DNA of 64,000 nucleotides from positions 124,001 to 188,000 of the forward strand of contig NZ_VRKW01000003.1 in the NCBI RefSeq assembly GCF_009746715.1, read 5' to 3'. The DNA is from Ketobacter sp. MCCC 1A13808. Its GTDB lineage: Bacteria > Pseudomonadota > Gammaproteobacteria > Pseudomonadales > Ketobacteraceae. Positions 1-10,484 of the stretch are shown here, piece by piece (the first letter of the stretch is position 1; every line of letters begins with the position of its first letter). The notes below the pieces were generated by a model, which saw only the letters and a list, made by a program, of their open reading frames with translations, searched no databases and had not been told where the DNA came from. Both the position numbers and the translations under genes were made by a program.

Positions 1-620
1 GTTATGCCGCTGAGCTCAGCAGTTTGCCGCTGAGCTTGAGTTTGTGGATGCTGGGTGTTTGGGGAAGTTTGCTGCCGGATGTGGATTCCGATAACGCCAC
101 CGTTCTAAAACTGCTTTTTAACGGGTTGGCGCTAGTGGCAATGGCGTTCGCGCTCTTCTGGTTAGCGTCCCGGTTGAGTTTTGCCCAGTTGTGGATTGTA
201 CTGGCTGCTGTTTTCGTATTGGTACGTTTTCCGTTGATGGGATTATTTAAAAAATATTCCCGTCATCGCGGTGTTTTTCACTCGTTGCTGGCGGTCTTTT
301 TTGTCGGTGCACTCAGTGCCTGCTTTGGCCATCGGGTGTTGCAGCAATCGGCATTGGTGTGTTGGTTGGCGGCAGCATTCGTGGCGGGTGGCTATCTGAT
401 TCATTTAATATTGGACGAATGTTATAGCGTCGATTTGTCCAATGTCAGAATTAAACGTTCCTTTGGTACTGCGTTGAAGCCATTTTCGATGCAATACTAC
501 GGCCGGTCATTGGTGATGGGGCTGACGGCAGCCTGGTTGTTCTGGCTTGGTCCTCCCATGCAAAAGCCCTGGTTATCCATTGCGGGGTCAATCAGCGCTT
601 ATGTCCGTGCAGTTCTGTAA
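1..620 (+). CDS. YdjM/DUF457-like metal-dependent membrane hydrolase, 5'-truncated by the window edge
   Basis: The reading frame is open from the first base, so the true start lies outside the window; the internal TTG at 24 is probably not the start. The visible 205 codons encode a multi-pass membrane protein with at least four hydrophobic segments. The LLPDVDSDN stretch near the N terminus and the HRGVFHS motif (about 85 codons in) match the acidic and histidine metal-site motifs of the YdjM/DUF457 family, annotated as inner-membrane metal-dependent hydrolases. A second His/Asp patch (LIHLILDECYSVD) follows. The substrate of this family is not known to me. The gene ends 80 bp before a GTG-started acetyltransferase gene and may be co-transcribed with it. 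The family call is fairly secure, the enzymatic role is not. Confidence 0.7.
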   Translation, partial: YAAELSSLPLSLSLWMLGVWGSLLPDVDSDNATVLKLLFNGLALVAMAFALFWLASRLSFAQLWIVLAAVFVLVRFPLMGLFKKYSRHRGVFHSLLAVFFVGALSACFGHRVLQQSALVCWLAAAFVAGGYLIHLILDECYSVDLSNVRIKRSFGTALKPFSMQYYGRSLVMGLTAAWLFWLGPPMQKPWLSIAGSISAYVRAVL

Positions 621-700
621 GGCATTACTCTTCTAAATTGCCTTTTCTTATCTTTTCTTTATTCTTTACGCCTTGATATTTTCAGCGGGCGGGGGAATTT

Positions 701-1129
701 GTGGATATAGAGTGGCGTTACACAGCCGACGCGGTGGACTGGCGGGAGCTGGCAGAGCTTTACCGGATCGCGCCGTTGGGAAAAAAGCTACCTGAACGAC
801 TTGAGATAGCGTTTACCAACAGCCTGTTTAAATGTTTTTTATTCGATAACCGGAAATTAGTGGGTGCTGGCCGTGCTCTGGCTGACGGCGTTGATTGCTC
901 CTACCTTTGCGATGTGGCAGTGCATCCGGATTATCAAGATTCAGGGATGGGAGCGTCCATTGTGAACAAACTGGTTGAGCTTTCCCGAGGACACAGCAAA
1001 ATTCTGCTTTATACCGATCCCGATACCGAGGAATTTTATAATTCGCTGGGTTTTAAGCGGATGAATGCCGCCATGGGCATCTTTGTCAGTGAGGATAAAG
1101 CGATTGCGGAAGGCATTCTTGATAAGTAA
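701..1129 (+). CDS. GNAT-family N-acetyltransferase
   Basis: A 142-residue single-domain protein of normal GNAT length. The strand-turn-helix DVAVHPDYQDSGMG (about residues 71-84) is the acetyl-CoA pyrophosphate-binding motif A (Q/R-x-x-G-x-G/A), and the C-terminal EFYNSLGFKRM is the usual motif B. It should transfer an acetyl group from acetyl-CoA to an amine in the cytoplasm; the acceptor cannot be read from sequence. Translation starts at GTG 701, preceded by the purine-rich GGGGGAA at 691-697. The gene ends against a convergent katG gene with a shared hairpin between them. Confidence 0.85.
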   Translation: MDIEWRYTADAVDWRELAELYRIAPLGKKLPERLEIAFTNSLFKCFLFDNRKLVGAGRALADGVDCSYLCDVAVHPDYQDSGMGASIVNKLVELSRGHSKILLYTDPDTEEFYNSLGFKRMNAAMGIFVSEDKAIAEGILDK

Positions 1130-1156
1130 TCGTATCAGGGCATGTGAGGTGTTTAC

Positions 1157-1194
1157 ACAAGAGCACCCCCAGTTTCGCAAAGGGGCGCTCTTGT
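1157..1194. terminator. Bidirectional hairpin terminator between the GNAT gene and katG
   Basis: Arms ACAAGAGCACCCC (1157-1169) and GGGGCGCTCTTGT (1182-1194) pair along 13 positions with one mismatch around a 12-nt loop. It sits exactly in the gap between two convergent genes. No long T-run follows on either strand, so the strength of termination is uncertain. Confidence 0.6.
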
Positions 1195-1203
1195 GGTCAG
1201 GGC

Positions 1204-3453
<2,250 letters not shown>

Positions 3454-3497
3454 TTAAATGCGCTATGTACTATAGTCCGTGAGGAACGAATTGGGTG

Positions 3498-3534
3498 TAT
3501 AAATATAACTATTAGCGAGATAGATAAATTTTAT
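3498..3534 (-). promoter_or_regulatory. Candidate OxyR-binding site upstream of katG
   Basis: The core CTAT-7 nt-ATAG (3509-3523) has exactly the centre spacing of the OxyR consensus, which is two ATAG-n-T-nnn-A-n-CTAT elements separated by 7 nt. By hand count the right element matches 8 of its 10 fixed positions and the left 5 of 10. The position 70-105 bp upstream of the katG start fits activation. Degenerate LysR-type sites turn up by chance in AT-rich DNA, so this is only a candidate. Confidence 0.35.
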
Positions 3535-3652
3535 CGTTTATTCTTAAACAAACTATTAGGTTTTTTTTTAACAAATTTATGAGCTGTGAAGACCGTTGAT
3601 GTGGAGATGAGTGGTACGGATTATTGCCGCTTTTAACCGTTTTTATACTTTT

Positions 3653-4666
3653 TTATTTCGAAGAAAGTGTTTTATGAAGAACCGCTTTAAATCGCTCAAA
3701 GTCTTCAATCTGGGGCAAGTGACCCAGGTCTTTGAGTTCGAATATTTCGATGGACTGATTGCGTTGCTGAATCCGATCGCCGAGTTGATCGTAGCGCCCC
3801 AGTTCATATTGCACACCGGGTTTCATCCAGTTGCGGCCGGGGCCGGTACGGTCCCGGGTTCCCAGTATCAGCGCTGCCGGAACGGAAAGATCACCGAACT
3901 CTTCTATTACCGGTTGTGTGAATAACATGTCATAAGTAAGTGCGTTGACGTAGGCGATATCTTTCCAGTGCGGCCCCTGCACCCAGCCTACCAGCGGATT
4001 TGTCAGGCTGTCGTACGTCGCGTTCCACTTCCCATCGTAATAGTTTTTCTGTTGATAGCGTTTGATTTTTTCGGCGTTCAATGTCAACTCATTCTGATAA
4101 AAGAAATTCACATCTTTGTACTCCACATAGTGGAGATAGTTTTCCAACCCAATCGGATTCACTAACAGGAGTTTGCTGGTTTGTTGCGGATACGATAATG
4201 CAAAACGGGTTGCCAGCATCCCACCCATGGAGTGGCCGATCACAATGGTTTTGGATATGCCCAGTGATGTCATTAGATTGCGGGTATTATTCGCCAAGGC
4301 AGAAAATGAATATTGGTAGTGTTTCGGTTTGGAGGATTTTCCGAAGCCGATCTGATCCGGTATCAATACGCCGTACCCCTTTTGGTGGAGGTAGTGTGCA
4401 GTTTGTTTCCAATAGGCGCCGTTGAAGTTCTTCCCATGCAGTAACGTCACCACGGCATTTTGATTTTGGGGCGGCAGATACATATAGGCCATTTCAAGTG
4501 TCTTCTCCTGAGAATGAAAACGGTGGAATTTTACTTCATAGGGGTAGGGGTAGTCTGTTAGCCGTAAATCGTAGGCCAGTTCCTTGGGGGCAGTTGTGTC
4601 TGCATAAACGAAAGCACTCGTGATGATCGTCGTCAGTGCTGTGATGGCGGAGATTATTGCTCTCAT
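3653..4666 (-). CDS. Exported alpha/beta-fold hydrolase
   Basis: A 337-residue protein with a Sec-type signal (MRAIISAITALTTIITSAFVYA, cleavage near residue 22) followed by a classical alpha/beta hydrolase. The oxyanion HG pair lies at 77-78, the nucleophile elbow GHSMGG has Ser146, the acid is probably the Asp of LGTRDRTGPG (about residue 272), and the catalytic histidine is in DLGHLPQIEDF (about residue 316). A complete triad argues for an active esterase, lipase or haloperoxidase-like enzyme in the periplasm or medium. The substrate cannot be told. It is monocistronic, downstream of the katG control region on the opposite side. Confidence 0.85.
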   Translation of the reverse strand: MRAIISAITALTTIITSAFVYADTTAPKELAYDLRLTDYPYPYEVKFHRFHSQEKTLEMAYMYLPPQNQNAVVTLLHGKNFNGAYWKQTAHYLHQKGYGVLIPDQIGFGKSSKPKHYQYSFSALANNTRNLMTSLGISKTIVIGHSMGGMLATRFALSYPQQTSKLLLVNPIGLENYLHYVEYKDVNFFYQNELTLNAEKIKRYQQKNYYDGKWNATYDSLTNPLVGWVQGPHWKDIAYVNALTYDMLFTQPVIEEFGDLSVPAALILGTRDRTGPGRNWMKPGVQYELGRYDQLGDRIQQRNQSIEIFELKDLGHLPQIEDFERFKAVLHKTLSSK

Positions 4667-5040
4667 CGGGCAGTCCTTAATGGTATCCGTGTAAGGTCAG
4701 TAGCGTTTTGTCGGAATCGCAATGGTCCCTGGTAAACACACGATGAGTTTACCATCACGGGTCAGCCGATAGTTACCCGGGCGATTATGTTGGTGGTATT
4801 TTTTCTTGGTAGTTTGTAAGAAAGCGGAACGGAACTGTAAAAGTTACCCGGTGCGTTGGTTAATTCGGTTGTTTGACCGGCCGCTTTGCTTGCATTATCA
4901 GCCTATCCTCATGAGTTTCCGGCGATTCCTGTTTGTGCGCTAATAATGGCATAGCCTTTGCTGTAACTACACCAGGAAGCGAAATGATTCGACTTTCGGG
5001 AAATGAAAGACAGAACGTCAAATGATAAAGGGAAATTATT
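4667..5040. other. Intergenic region, promoters of divergent genes
   Basis: This 374-bp gap separates the divergently transcribed hydrolase gene and the glycine-zipper stress gene. No protein-like reading frame, repeat or RNA structure stands out. A weak sigma-70-like pair, TTGACC with TTATCA 16 bp on (near 4873-4900), could serve the plus-strand gene. The ribosome site AAAGGGAAA precedes the ATG at 5041. Confidence 0.4.
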
Positions 5041-5535
5041 ATGAGCGATGTAATTACAGGACTGTTTAACAAGCCTTCAGAAGCGGCTATGGCAATCAAC
5101 GAACTTGAAGCCAAAGGCGTATCGGCTGACGACATCAGTTTAATTGCGAATGAAACCGTTAATCAGGAAAACTTCGGTATCGCCGAGCAATCCAAAATGC
5201 CGGAAGGTGCTGCGATCGGTGCGGTCACTGGTGGTGTGTTGACAGCGGTAGTCGCCGGATTGACTGCCGTGGGTGCAGTGGCAACCGGAGGAGCCGGACT
5301 TTTGATTTCCGGTCCCACCGTTGCTGCCCTCGCCGGCGCGGGTGCGGGTGCCACTGCCGGAACTTTAATTGGGGGTGCAATCGGCGCCGCAATTCCGGAG
5401 CACGAAGTGAAATATTATGAAGATGCCATTAAAAAAGGTTCGATTTTATTAGGCGTCAAATACACCAGTAAAAACAAAGATACGATCAAAAGTATCCTGA
5501 AGCACTATGATGTAAAAGAGGTTGCTACTGCATAA
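5041..5535 (+). CDS. Glycine-zipper, YflT/general-stress-like membrane-associated protein
   Basis: The 164-residue protein starts with an alpha/beta domain (residues 1-55; VITGLFNKPSEAAMAINELEAKG) like the N terminus of YflT/GSP17M-type stress proteins. A very glycine/alanine-rich stretch with G-x3-G zippers follows (about residues 57-120), probably inserting into or packing against membrane. A short polar C terminus ends the protein. Such proteins are usually stress-induced, and their biochemical role is unknown. It is a single gene with a good ribosome site and a strong terminator directly after it. Confidence 0.7.
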   Translation: MSDVITGLFNKPSEAAMAINELEAKGVSADDISLIANETVNQENFGIAEQSKMPEGAAIGAVTGGVLTAVVAGLTAVGAVATGGAGLLISGPTVAALAGAGAGATAGTLIGGAIGAAIPEHEVKYYEDAIKKGSILLGVKYTSKNKDTIKSILKHYDVKEVATA

Positions 5536-5560
5536 AGTGTTATGCTTTAGTCTTTAAAGA

Positions 5561-5586
5561 AAGGTGCCCTGGTGGCACCTTTTTTC
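5561..5586 (+). terminator. Rho-independent terminator after the glycine-zipper gene
   Basis: AAGGTGCC and GGCACCTT form a perfect 8-bp stem around CTGGT, followed by a T-run. It lies 25 bp beyond the stop codon. Confidence 0.9.
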
Positions 5587-5927
5587 TTGGCTTTGGACTC
5601 GGGTTTGCGTCTGCCATCCGCAACACTGCACTCTCGTGCAGACCTGGAGTAAACGGCCTCAATAAACGGCGGCTTTACCCTATAGACCCACACAAAATGA
5701 AGGGTGACCCTGTTTGTTCCAGGGCGCTTAAACGAGTTAGTATTTAATTGCAGATTAATTTCGGAATCTCGCGCATTTGCCTCTGAAATAGCTTAGTATC
5801 TCCACCCCCCTGTATCCAGGCATGGAATCTGCAGGTGTCTTCTGTTTATCAACATTGTCACGTTCCTGCTTTATCCTGTACCCAGGGCAAGCTCAACCTG
5901 AATCTTACACCTCACCGGAGGCCGAAC
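5587..5927. other. Intergenic region before the SHOCT gene
   Basis: About 340 bp with no convincing gene. An in-frame extension of the SHOCT gene upstream to 5835 exists, but its residues look non-native and it lacks a ribosome site, so I treat it as leader. I see no repeat or riboswitch-like structure. Confidence 0.4.
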
Positions 5928-6740
5928 ATGCAACAGCTTACTCAGACGGGCCAGAATATCGTCAACAATATTTCATCCAGATATAACTTAAGTTCGGATG
6001 CCGTTGTCCACATGCTCATCGCGGTTCAAAATGGTGCAGGTTCAATGGCGCAATTTAATTGCCCTGAGCTGGGTGGTTCAGGTCAGTGGATGCGGGGCGG
6101 AATGACCATGGTCGGTGATATGTTTAATCATGGCCTGAAGATGACAGTTGATAATTTATGCAATGAATTGTCGAATGCGTTGGCCAATAACCAGATATTT
6201 CCACCGCCGCCACCGGCGGGCTCACCCGGCAGTAACCATTGGTGGCCGGCGGATCTGGGGCAGCCTTTCAGCAGTGGTGCGCAAAATAACACCCGCTATG
6301 CGGTATTTCCCGGACGCTTGGCCATTGAAATGAATGGCGCGATCACAGTTTACGATACGCTGGACAATAACATCAGTGGTGTAAGTCAGCAGCAGGGCGG
6401 AGACAATTCGCTGACGTTTAGTAGCCAATACGGCACCATTGCGGTGTCCAGTTTGCCGTTGATTTCCGGGCCGGGTCTGGCACCCGCTCCGAACACCAAT
6501 TTTGCCGAGCCACCGCCGCCGGTAGCCGAGGTGCCTGCCGCTCAGTCGCAGCCTCAGACAACCTATAATGCGCCGGGCGTTGACGCGGAAATGTCGAATG
6601 TCGGTACGAATAGCAATACCAACAATTCTCCGGATGCCATCATCGGTTTGATCGAACGGTTGGCCAAAATGCGGGATGCCGGTGCAATTACCGATGATGA
6701 ATTCAACGCAAAGAAAGTAGAATTGCTAAGTCGTATTTAA
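5928..6740 (+). CDS. SHOCT-domain protein of unknown function
   Basis: The ATG at 5928 is chosen because CGGAGG lies just upstream (5915-5920). The 270-residue product has an N-terminal helical part, a PPPPPAG proline run, a central beta-rich domain (about residues 105-180), a second proline-rich linker (FAEPPPPVAEVPAAQ) and a C-terminal SHOCT helix pair (last 35 residues, IGLIERLAKMRDAGAITDDE). SHOCT is a short oligomerisation or interaction module often placed at protein ends. There is no signal peptide or transmembrane segment, so it is probably cytoplasmic. I do not recognise the central domain. Confidence 0.7.
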   Translation: MQQLTQTGQNIVNNISSRYNLSSDAVVHMLIAVQNGAGSMAQFNCPELGGSGQWMRGGMTMVGDMFNHGLKMTVDNLCNELSNALANNQIFPPPPPAGSPGSNHWWPADLGQPFSSGAQNNTRYAVFPGRLAIEMNGAITVYDTLDNNISGVSQQQGGDNSLTFSSQYGTIAVSSLPLISGPGLAPAPNTNFAEPPPPVAEVPAAQSQPQTTYNAPGVDAEMSNVGTNSNTNNSPDAIIGLIERLAKMRDAGAITDDEFNAKKVELLSRI

Positions 6741-6857
6741 GAGGAAAAAGGGGTATCCACTTCTACTCTGAGCGGGGTCAATGGATTTATTACCACCAGC
6801 AATTCCAGTATCACGGGGTTGCCGGTTTAGCCGGTAAAGTGGGAACAGAATGAAGCA

Positions 6858-7349
6858 CTAGCGGAAATCTTTGCCAAAACTGGTCTGGTACTGAACAAAT
6901 GCCAACCCGGTTTCGCCAAAATACAACGCGCTTTCTGCAGCAACCACCAGCCGGATCATCGCATCATCGGTTTGTTCACCCTCAAGTTCAATGCGCCATT
7001 TGAATCCGCTCTCATCTTCTGCTGTCATGTCGGCGGGTTCGCCGGCCTGATCCGGGCTTGTCACCAGCGCGGCTTTGGCTCCCTGCAAGACGTGCTTAGA
7101 CGTAAGATGCAATGTCAGGACATTGACCCCCACTTCCTCTGATTTGATATCCACTTCAAAGGAGCCGTTTTTCAGTGTGCAATGTCCGCTGGGATAACGA
7201 CAGTTGGGCAAAGCAGCCAGGGAATAGGACTGACCAGCTTGTGCCTGCTTCGGCTTTTCCCCGACCATCATATCCACGGCAAAATACGCAATAATGGCGA
7301 GAATGGGGGAAACAATCATAGCGACAACAACGTGCTTGTTTTTGAACAT
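6858..7349 (-). CDS. Small membrane-anchored protein of unknown function
   Basis: A 163-residue protein with one N-terminal transmembrane anchor (about residues 8-28, VVVAMIVSPILAIIAYFAVD) and a periplasmic domain. Two cysteines (CRYPSGHC, about residues 50-57) could form a disulfide, and the rest looks beta-rich. I do not recognise a named family. It lies downstream of the symporter genes in the same orientation but beyond a hairpin, so co-transcription is doubtful. Confidence 0.6.
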   Translation of the reverse strand: MFKNKHVVVAMIVSPILAIIAYFAVDMMVGEKPKQAQAGQSYSLAALPNCRYPSGHCTLKNGSFEVDIKSEEVGVNVLTLHLTSKHVLQGAKAALVTSPDQAGEPADMTAEDESGFKWRIELEGEQTDDAMIRLVVAAESALYFGETGLAFVQYQTSFGKDFR

Positions 7350-7463
7350 ACGGATTCCTGATTGAACTCTGCTGTGGACAGGCTCTGAGCTTACTCTGAA
7401 AAAACGCTTTTGGCCTGCCCTAAAAAAGCCCCCGTAACTTTTGATTGCGGAGGCCGGGGGAGA

Positions 7464-7488
7464 GGGGCCCGAATTGTGTTCGGGCCCC
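7464..7488 (-). terminator. Strong hairpin downstream of the symporter gene
   Basis: GGGGCCCGAA and TTCGGGCCCC form a perfect 10-bp GC-rich stem around TTGTG, 36 bp past the symporter stop codon. No T-run follows on the minus strand. It could stabilise the mRNA end or end transcription with help. Confidence 0.6.
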
Positions 7489-7523
7489 GGTTGTTGTTAC
7501 ATCGTTGGTTCTAAACGGTGTTG

Positions 7524-9254
7524 CTAGTGATCATGCGCTTGAGTTGCTCCGGCCGGCATGCGGATACTTTCCACCATTTCCTGAATGTGCTCGGGGGGAG
7601 CCTGGGTTACCCGTGACACGGCAAAAGCGACGATGAAGTTAACGACGGCGCCTATGCACCCAAACGCGTTGGGCTCGATGCCCAGGAACCAGTTGGGTTC
7701 CATTCCGCCCAGGAAGGATGTACTGGCCACAAACATAAAGCCCATATGCTGGAATACATACAGCAGAGTGACGCTGATACCCGCGAGCATACCGGCAATA
7801 GCCCCTTCCTTATTCACGCGTTTATTGAAGATGCCCATCATCAATGCCGGGAAAATCGAGGATGCGGCCAACCCAAAGGCCAGGGCCACTGTCCCGGCAG
7901 CAAAGTCCGGCGGATTAAAGCCCAGATACCCCGCTACTACGATTGCCCCGGCCATCGCGATCCGGCTGGCTAAAAGCTCCTGCTTTTCAGAGATGTCGGG
8001 CATGAACACACCCTTACACAAGTCATGGGAAATAGCGGACGAGATGGCCAGTAACAATCCCGCAGCAGTGGATAACGCGGCGGCCAGACCCCCGGCTGCT
8101 ACCAATGCGATCACCCAGTTTGGAAGGCGCGCAATTTCCGGATTCGCGAGCACCATTATATCGTTATCAACAGTCACCATTTCGTTTACCGATTTATCGG
8201 CAGTGTATTGAACACGGCCATCGCCGTTTTTATCTTCAAACGCCAGTAAGCCCGTGGTCTCCCATTTTTTGAACCAGCTTGGCCGTTCGTCGTATTGCAT
8301 ATATTCACCGGCGCTTGGCTCGATGGTGGTCATGAAGTTCATGCGAGCCATCGCCGCAACAGCCGGTGCAGTGGTGTACAGGATTGCGATAAACACCAGG
8401 GCCCATCCCGCAGAGCTTCTTGCATCGGCCACTTTAGGCACAGTGAAGAAGCGGATGATAACGTGAGGCAAGCCGGCCGTACCGATCATCAAAGACATGG
8501 TATAGGCGAACATATTGACTAAGCTCAGCCGGGCCTGGGTCGTGTATTCATTAAACCCGAGTTCCGTCACTACCTGATCCAGCCGGTCAAGCAGAAACGT
8601 GTCCGTGCCTATCATGGTGGAGCCCAAACCCAGTTGCGGTATCGGATTGCCAGTCAGATTCAGCGATATAAAAATGGCGGGAATGGTATAGGCAAAAATC
8701 AGAATGCAGTATTGGGCAATTTGAGTATAGGTAATGCCTTTCATGCCACCCATGACCGCATAGATAAATACAATGCCCATGCCCACTAACAATCCGGTGC
8801 CGTAATCCACTTCGAGGAAACGCGAAAAGGCCACGCCGATTCCTTTCATCTGACCGATAACATAAGTAATCGAAGCGATGATCAGGCACACCACCGCCAC
8901 AATACGCGCGGTCCGTGAATAGTAGCGGTCGCCGATAAATTCCGGCACGGTGAACTTGCCGAATTTGCGCAGATACGGCGCCAGCAGCATCGCTAATAAT
9001 ACGAAACCTCCGGTCCAACCCATCAGGAAAACAGAGCCGCCGTATCCCATAAAGGCGATCATGCCAGCCATGGAAATAAAGGAAGCTGCCGACATCCAAT
9101 CGGCAGCGGTAGCCATACCATTGGCCACAGGATGTACGCCACCACCGGCGACATAAAATTCTTTTGTGGTGCCCGCCCGGGCCCAGATAGCGATGCCGAT
9201 GTATACCGCGAAGGTAAACCCGACCACAATGTACGTTAATGTTTGCAGAGACAT
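7524..9254 (-). CDS. Sodium:solute symporter, ActP/VC_2705-like large subunit
   Basis: The 576-residue protein has the multi-pass layout of the SSS family, with about 13 hydrophobic segments. The N-terminal KEFYVAGGGVHPVANGMATAAD region is typical of acetate/solute symporters (ActP-like). A hydrophilic insert lies between residues about 310 and 375. It should take up a small carboxylate with sodium across the inner membrane; acetate is the best guess by family. The start ATG at 9254 has GAGGTAA upstream and lies 11 bp after the DUF4212 gene, a pairing that defines the TIGR03647/TIGR03648 two-component symporter group. Confidence 0.9.
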   Translation of the reverse strand: MSLQTLTYIVVGFTFAVYIGIAIWARAGTTKEFYVAGGGVHPVANGMATAADWMSAASFISMAGMIAFMGYGGSVFLMGWTGGFVLLAMLLAPYLRKFGKFTVPEFIGDRYYSRTARIVAVVCLIIASITYVIGQMKGIGVAFSRFLEVDYGTGLLVGMGIVFIYAVMGGMKGITYTQIAQYCILIFAYTIPAIFISLNLTGNPIPQLGLGSTMIGTDTFLLDRLDQVVTELGFNEYTTQARLSLVNMFAYTMSLMIGTAGLPHVIIRFFTVPKVADARSSAGWALVFIAILYTTAPAVAAMARMNFMTTIEPSAGEYMQYDERPSWFKKWETTGLLAFEDKNGDGRVQYTADKSVNEMVTVDNDIMVLANPEIARLPNWVIALVAAGGLAAALSTAAGLLLAISSAISHDLCKGVFMPDISEKQELLASRIAMAGAIVVAGYLGFNPPDFAAGTVALAFGLAASSIFPALMMGIFNKRVNKEGAIAGMLAGISVTLLYVFQHMGFMFVASTSFLGGMEPNWFLGIEPNAFGCIGAVVNFIVAFAVSRVTQAPPEHIQEMVESIRMPAGATQAHDH

Positions 9255-9265
9255 AGTCGGTTACC

Positions 9266-9532
9266 TCACTTTTCGTGGACGTCGTATTTGCGATCAAGCT
9301 TACCCATTTTGTAGGTGTAGTAAAAAATCAACACTACGAATACATAAATGGAACCTTGTTGAGCAAACCAAAATCCAAGCTTGTAACCACCCAAGTGAAA
9401 CTGGTTGAGAAAATCCACCAAAATGATGCCGCACCCAAATGAAACCACAAACCAGATCACCAATAACGTCAGCATCAACCTCACGTTGGCAGACCAATAG
9501 GCGGTGGCATCTTCTTTATTCTTAAACGCCAT
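9266..9532 (-). CDS. DUF4212 small subunit of a sodium:solute symporter
   Basis: An 88-residue protein with two transmembrane helices (about residues 18-40 and 58-75) and the conserved YWSANVRLML start and FWFAQQGSIYVFV segment of the DUF4212 family. This family is encoded directly before a large SSS symporter, as here (11-bp gap, same strand), and is thought to act with it. GGAGGG lies just upstream of the ATG. Confidence 0.92.
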   Translation of the reverse strand: MAFKNKEDATAYWSANVRLMLTLLVIWFVVSFGCGIILVDFLNQFHLGGYKLGFWFAQQGSIYVFVVLIFYYTYKMGKLDRKYDVHEK

Positions 9533-9648
9533 ACACGTACCCTCCGAATCCCGTATTTTTGTATTTGTACTGTTCTGTTTTAAACCAGTACCGGAGGGTT
9601 GTGTATTAGACGTTGGTCGAGCGGAGGCAAAGTGGCCAAAGGTGAAGG

Positions 9649-10389
9649 CTAGATGTAATGCACAAACTCGTCGCGGGGGAAGCGATAGCGGCGGTGATAA
9701 ATGCCATCGGGGGCGCGTTTGCCTACACCCAGAATCATCGTGACGATGGCGTCGTTGGGCAGCGCCAGGATTTTGTTGACCCGACGTTCGTCAAAGCCTT
9801 CCATCGGGCAGGTATCGTAGCCATGGGCGCGAAACGCCAGCATCATATTCTGCGCTGCCAAGGCGGTGGATTTTACCGCCCAGGTGCGCATCTCGTTGAT
9901 GCCGTAGGGGCCGCGGGGTACCGGACGGGCTAATCCTGCCAACAGGCCCATGGCTTTTTTCGCCATACCCAGACTGCCCAGGGGTCCGGGATTGTAATGA
10001 AACAGTGCGATTTTGGAGTAATAAGTCTTAATAATCTTTGGCATAGTCTCTTCCGGCCAGTAGTCCAGATTGCGTAAGCTATTCTTTTTCCAGGTATTTG
10101 ACCGTGCCACGATGGGTATCAGCAATTGCGCTGTAGTGGCGGCGTTCTGGCCCAGGCAGGCTTCTGCTAACTGGCTCATCACCTGTTTTTCCCGTACCAC
10201 ATAGAATTCCCACGGTTGCAGATTAGAGGAATTGGGGGCGAGCATGGCTAAATCGAGGCAATCCTCGACCACGTCTTCCGGCACCGGCTCGTCGGTAAAG
10301 CGGCGTACTGAACGGCGGCTAGTCACAATTTTGCGGAATTCTTCGATGCTGGTAGCGGGGGCTACCGCTTCGTCGCGGTAATCAGTCAT
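9649..10389 (-). CDS. Nitroreductase-family flavoprotein
   Basis: The 246-residue protein carries the N-terminal RRSVRRFTDEPVPEDVVEDCL and APNSSNLQPWEF motifs (about residues 28-65) that bind FMN in the nitroreductase family. The C terminus has ILGVGKRAPDG. It should be an FMN-dependent NAD(P)H oxidoreductase of the cytoplasm acting on nitroaromatics, quinones or similar; the native substrate is unknown. An insertion of about 60 residues in the middle makes it longer than NfsB-type enzymes. The gene runs divergently from vgrG. Confidence 0.88.
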   Translation of the reverse strand: MTDYRDEAVAPATSIEEFRKIVTSRRSVRRFTDEPVPEDVVEDCLDLAMLAPNSSNLQPWEFYVVREKQVMSQLAEACLGQNAATTAQLLIPIVARSNTWKKNSLRNLDYWPEETMPKIIKTYYSKIALFHYNPGPLGSLGMAKKAMGLLAGLARPVPRGPYGINEMRTWAVKSTALAAQNMMLAFRAHGYDTCPMEGFDERRVNKILALPNDAIVTMILGVGKRAPDGIYHRRYRFPRDEFVHYI

Positions 10390-10484
10390 GTTTCCCTCTG
10401 AATTTTTAAGTGCGTGATGTCTTTATGGGTACACGCGGCTTTATTGTCGTTTTCATCACGTTAACAAATCCGGCTCAGCAAACA

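Noticed and set aside
4860-5135. 91-codon minus-strand frame over the glycine-zipper gene start
   Set aside because: It overlaps a well-supported gene and its ribosome site on the other strand, and shows no signal, motif or ribosome site.
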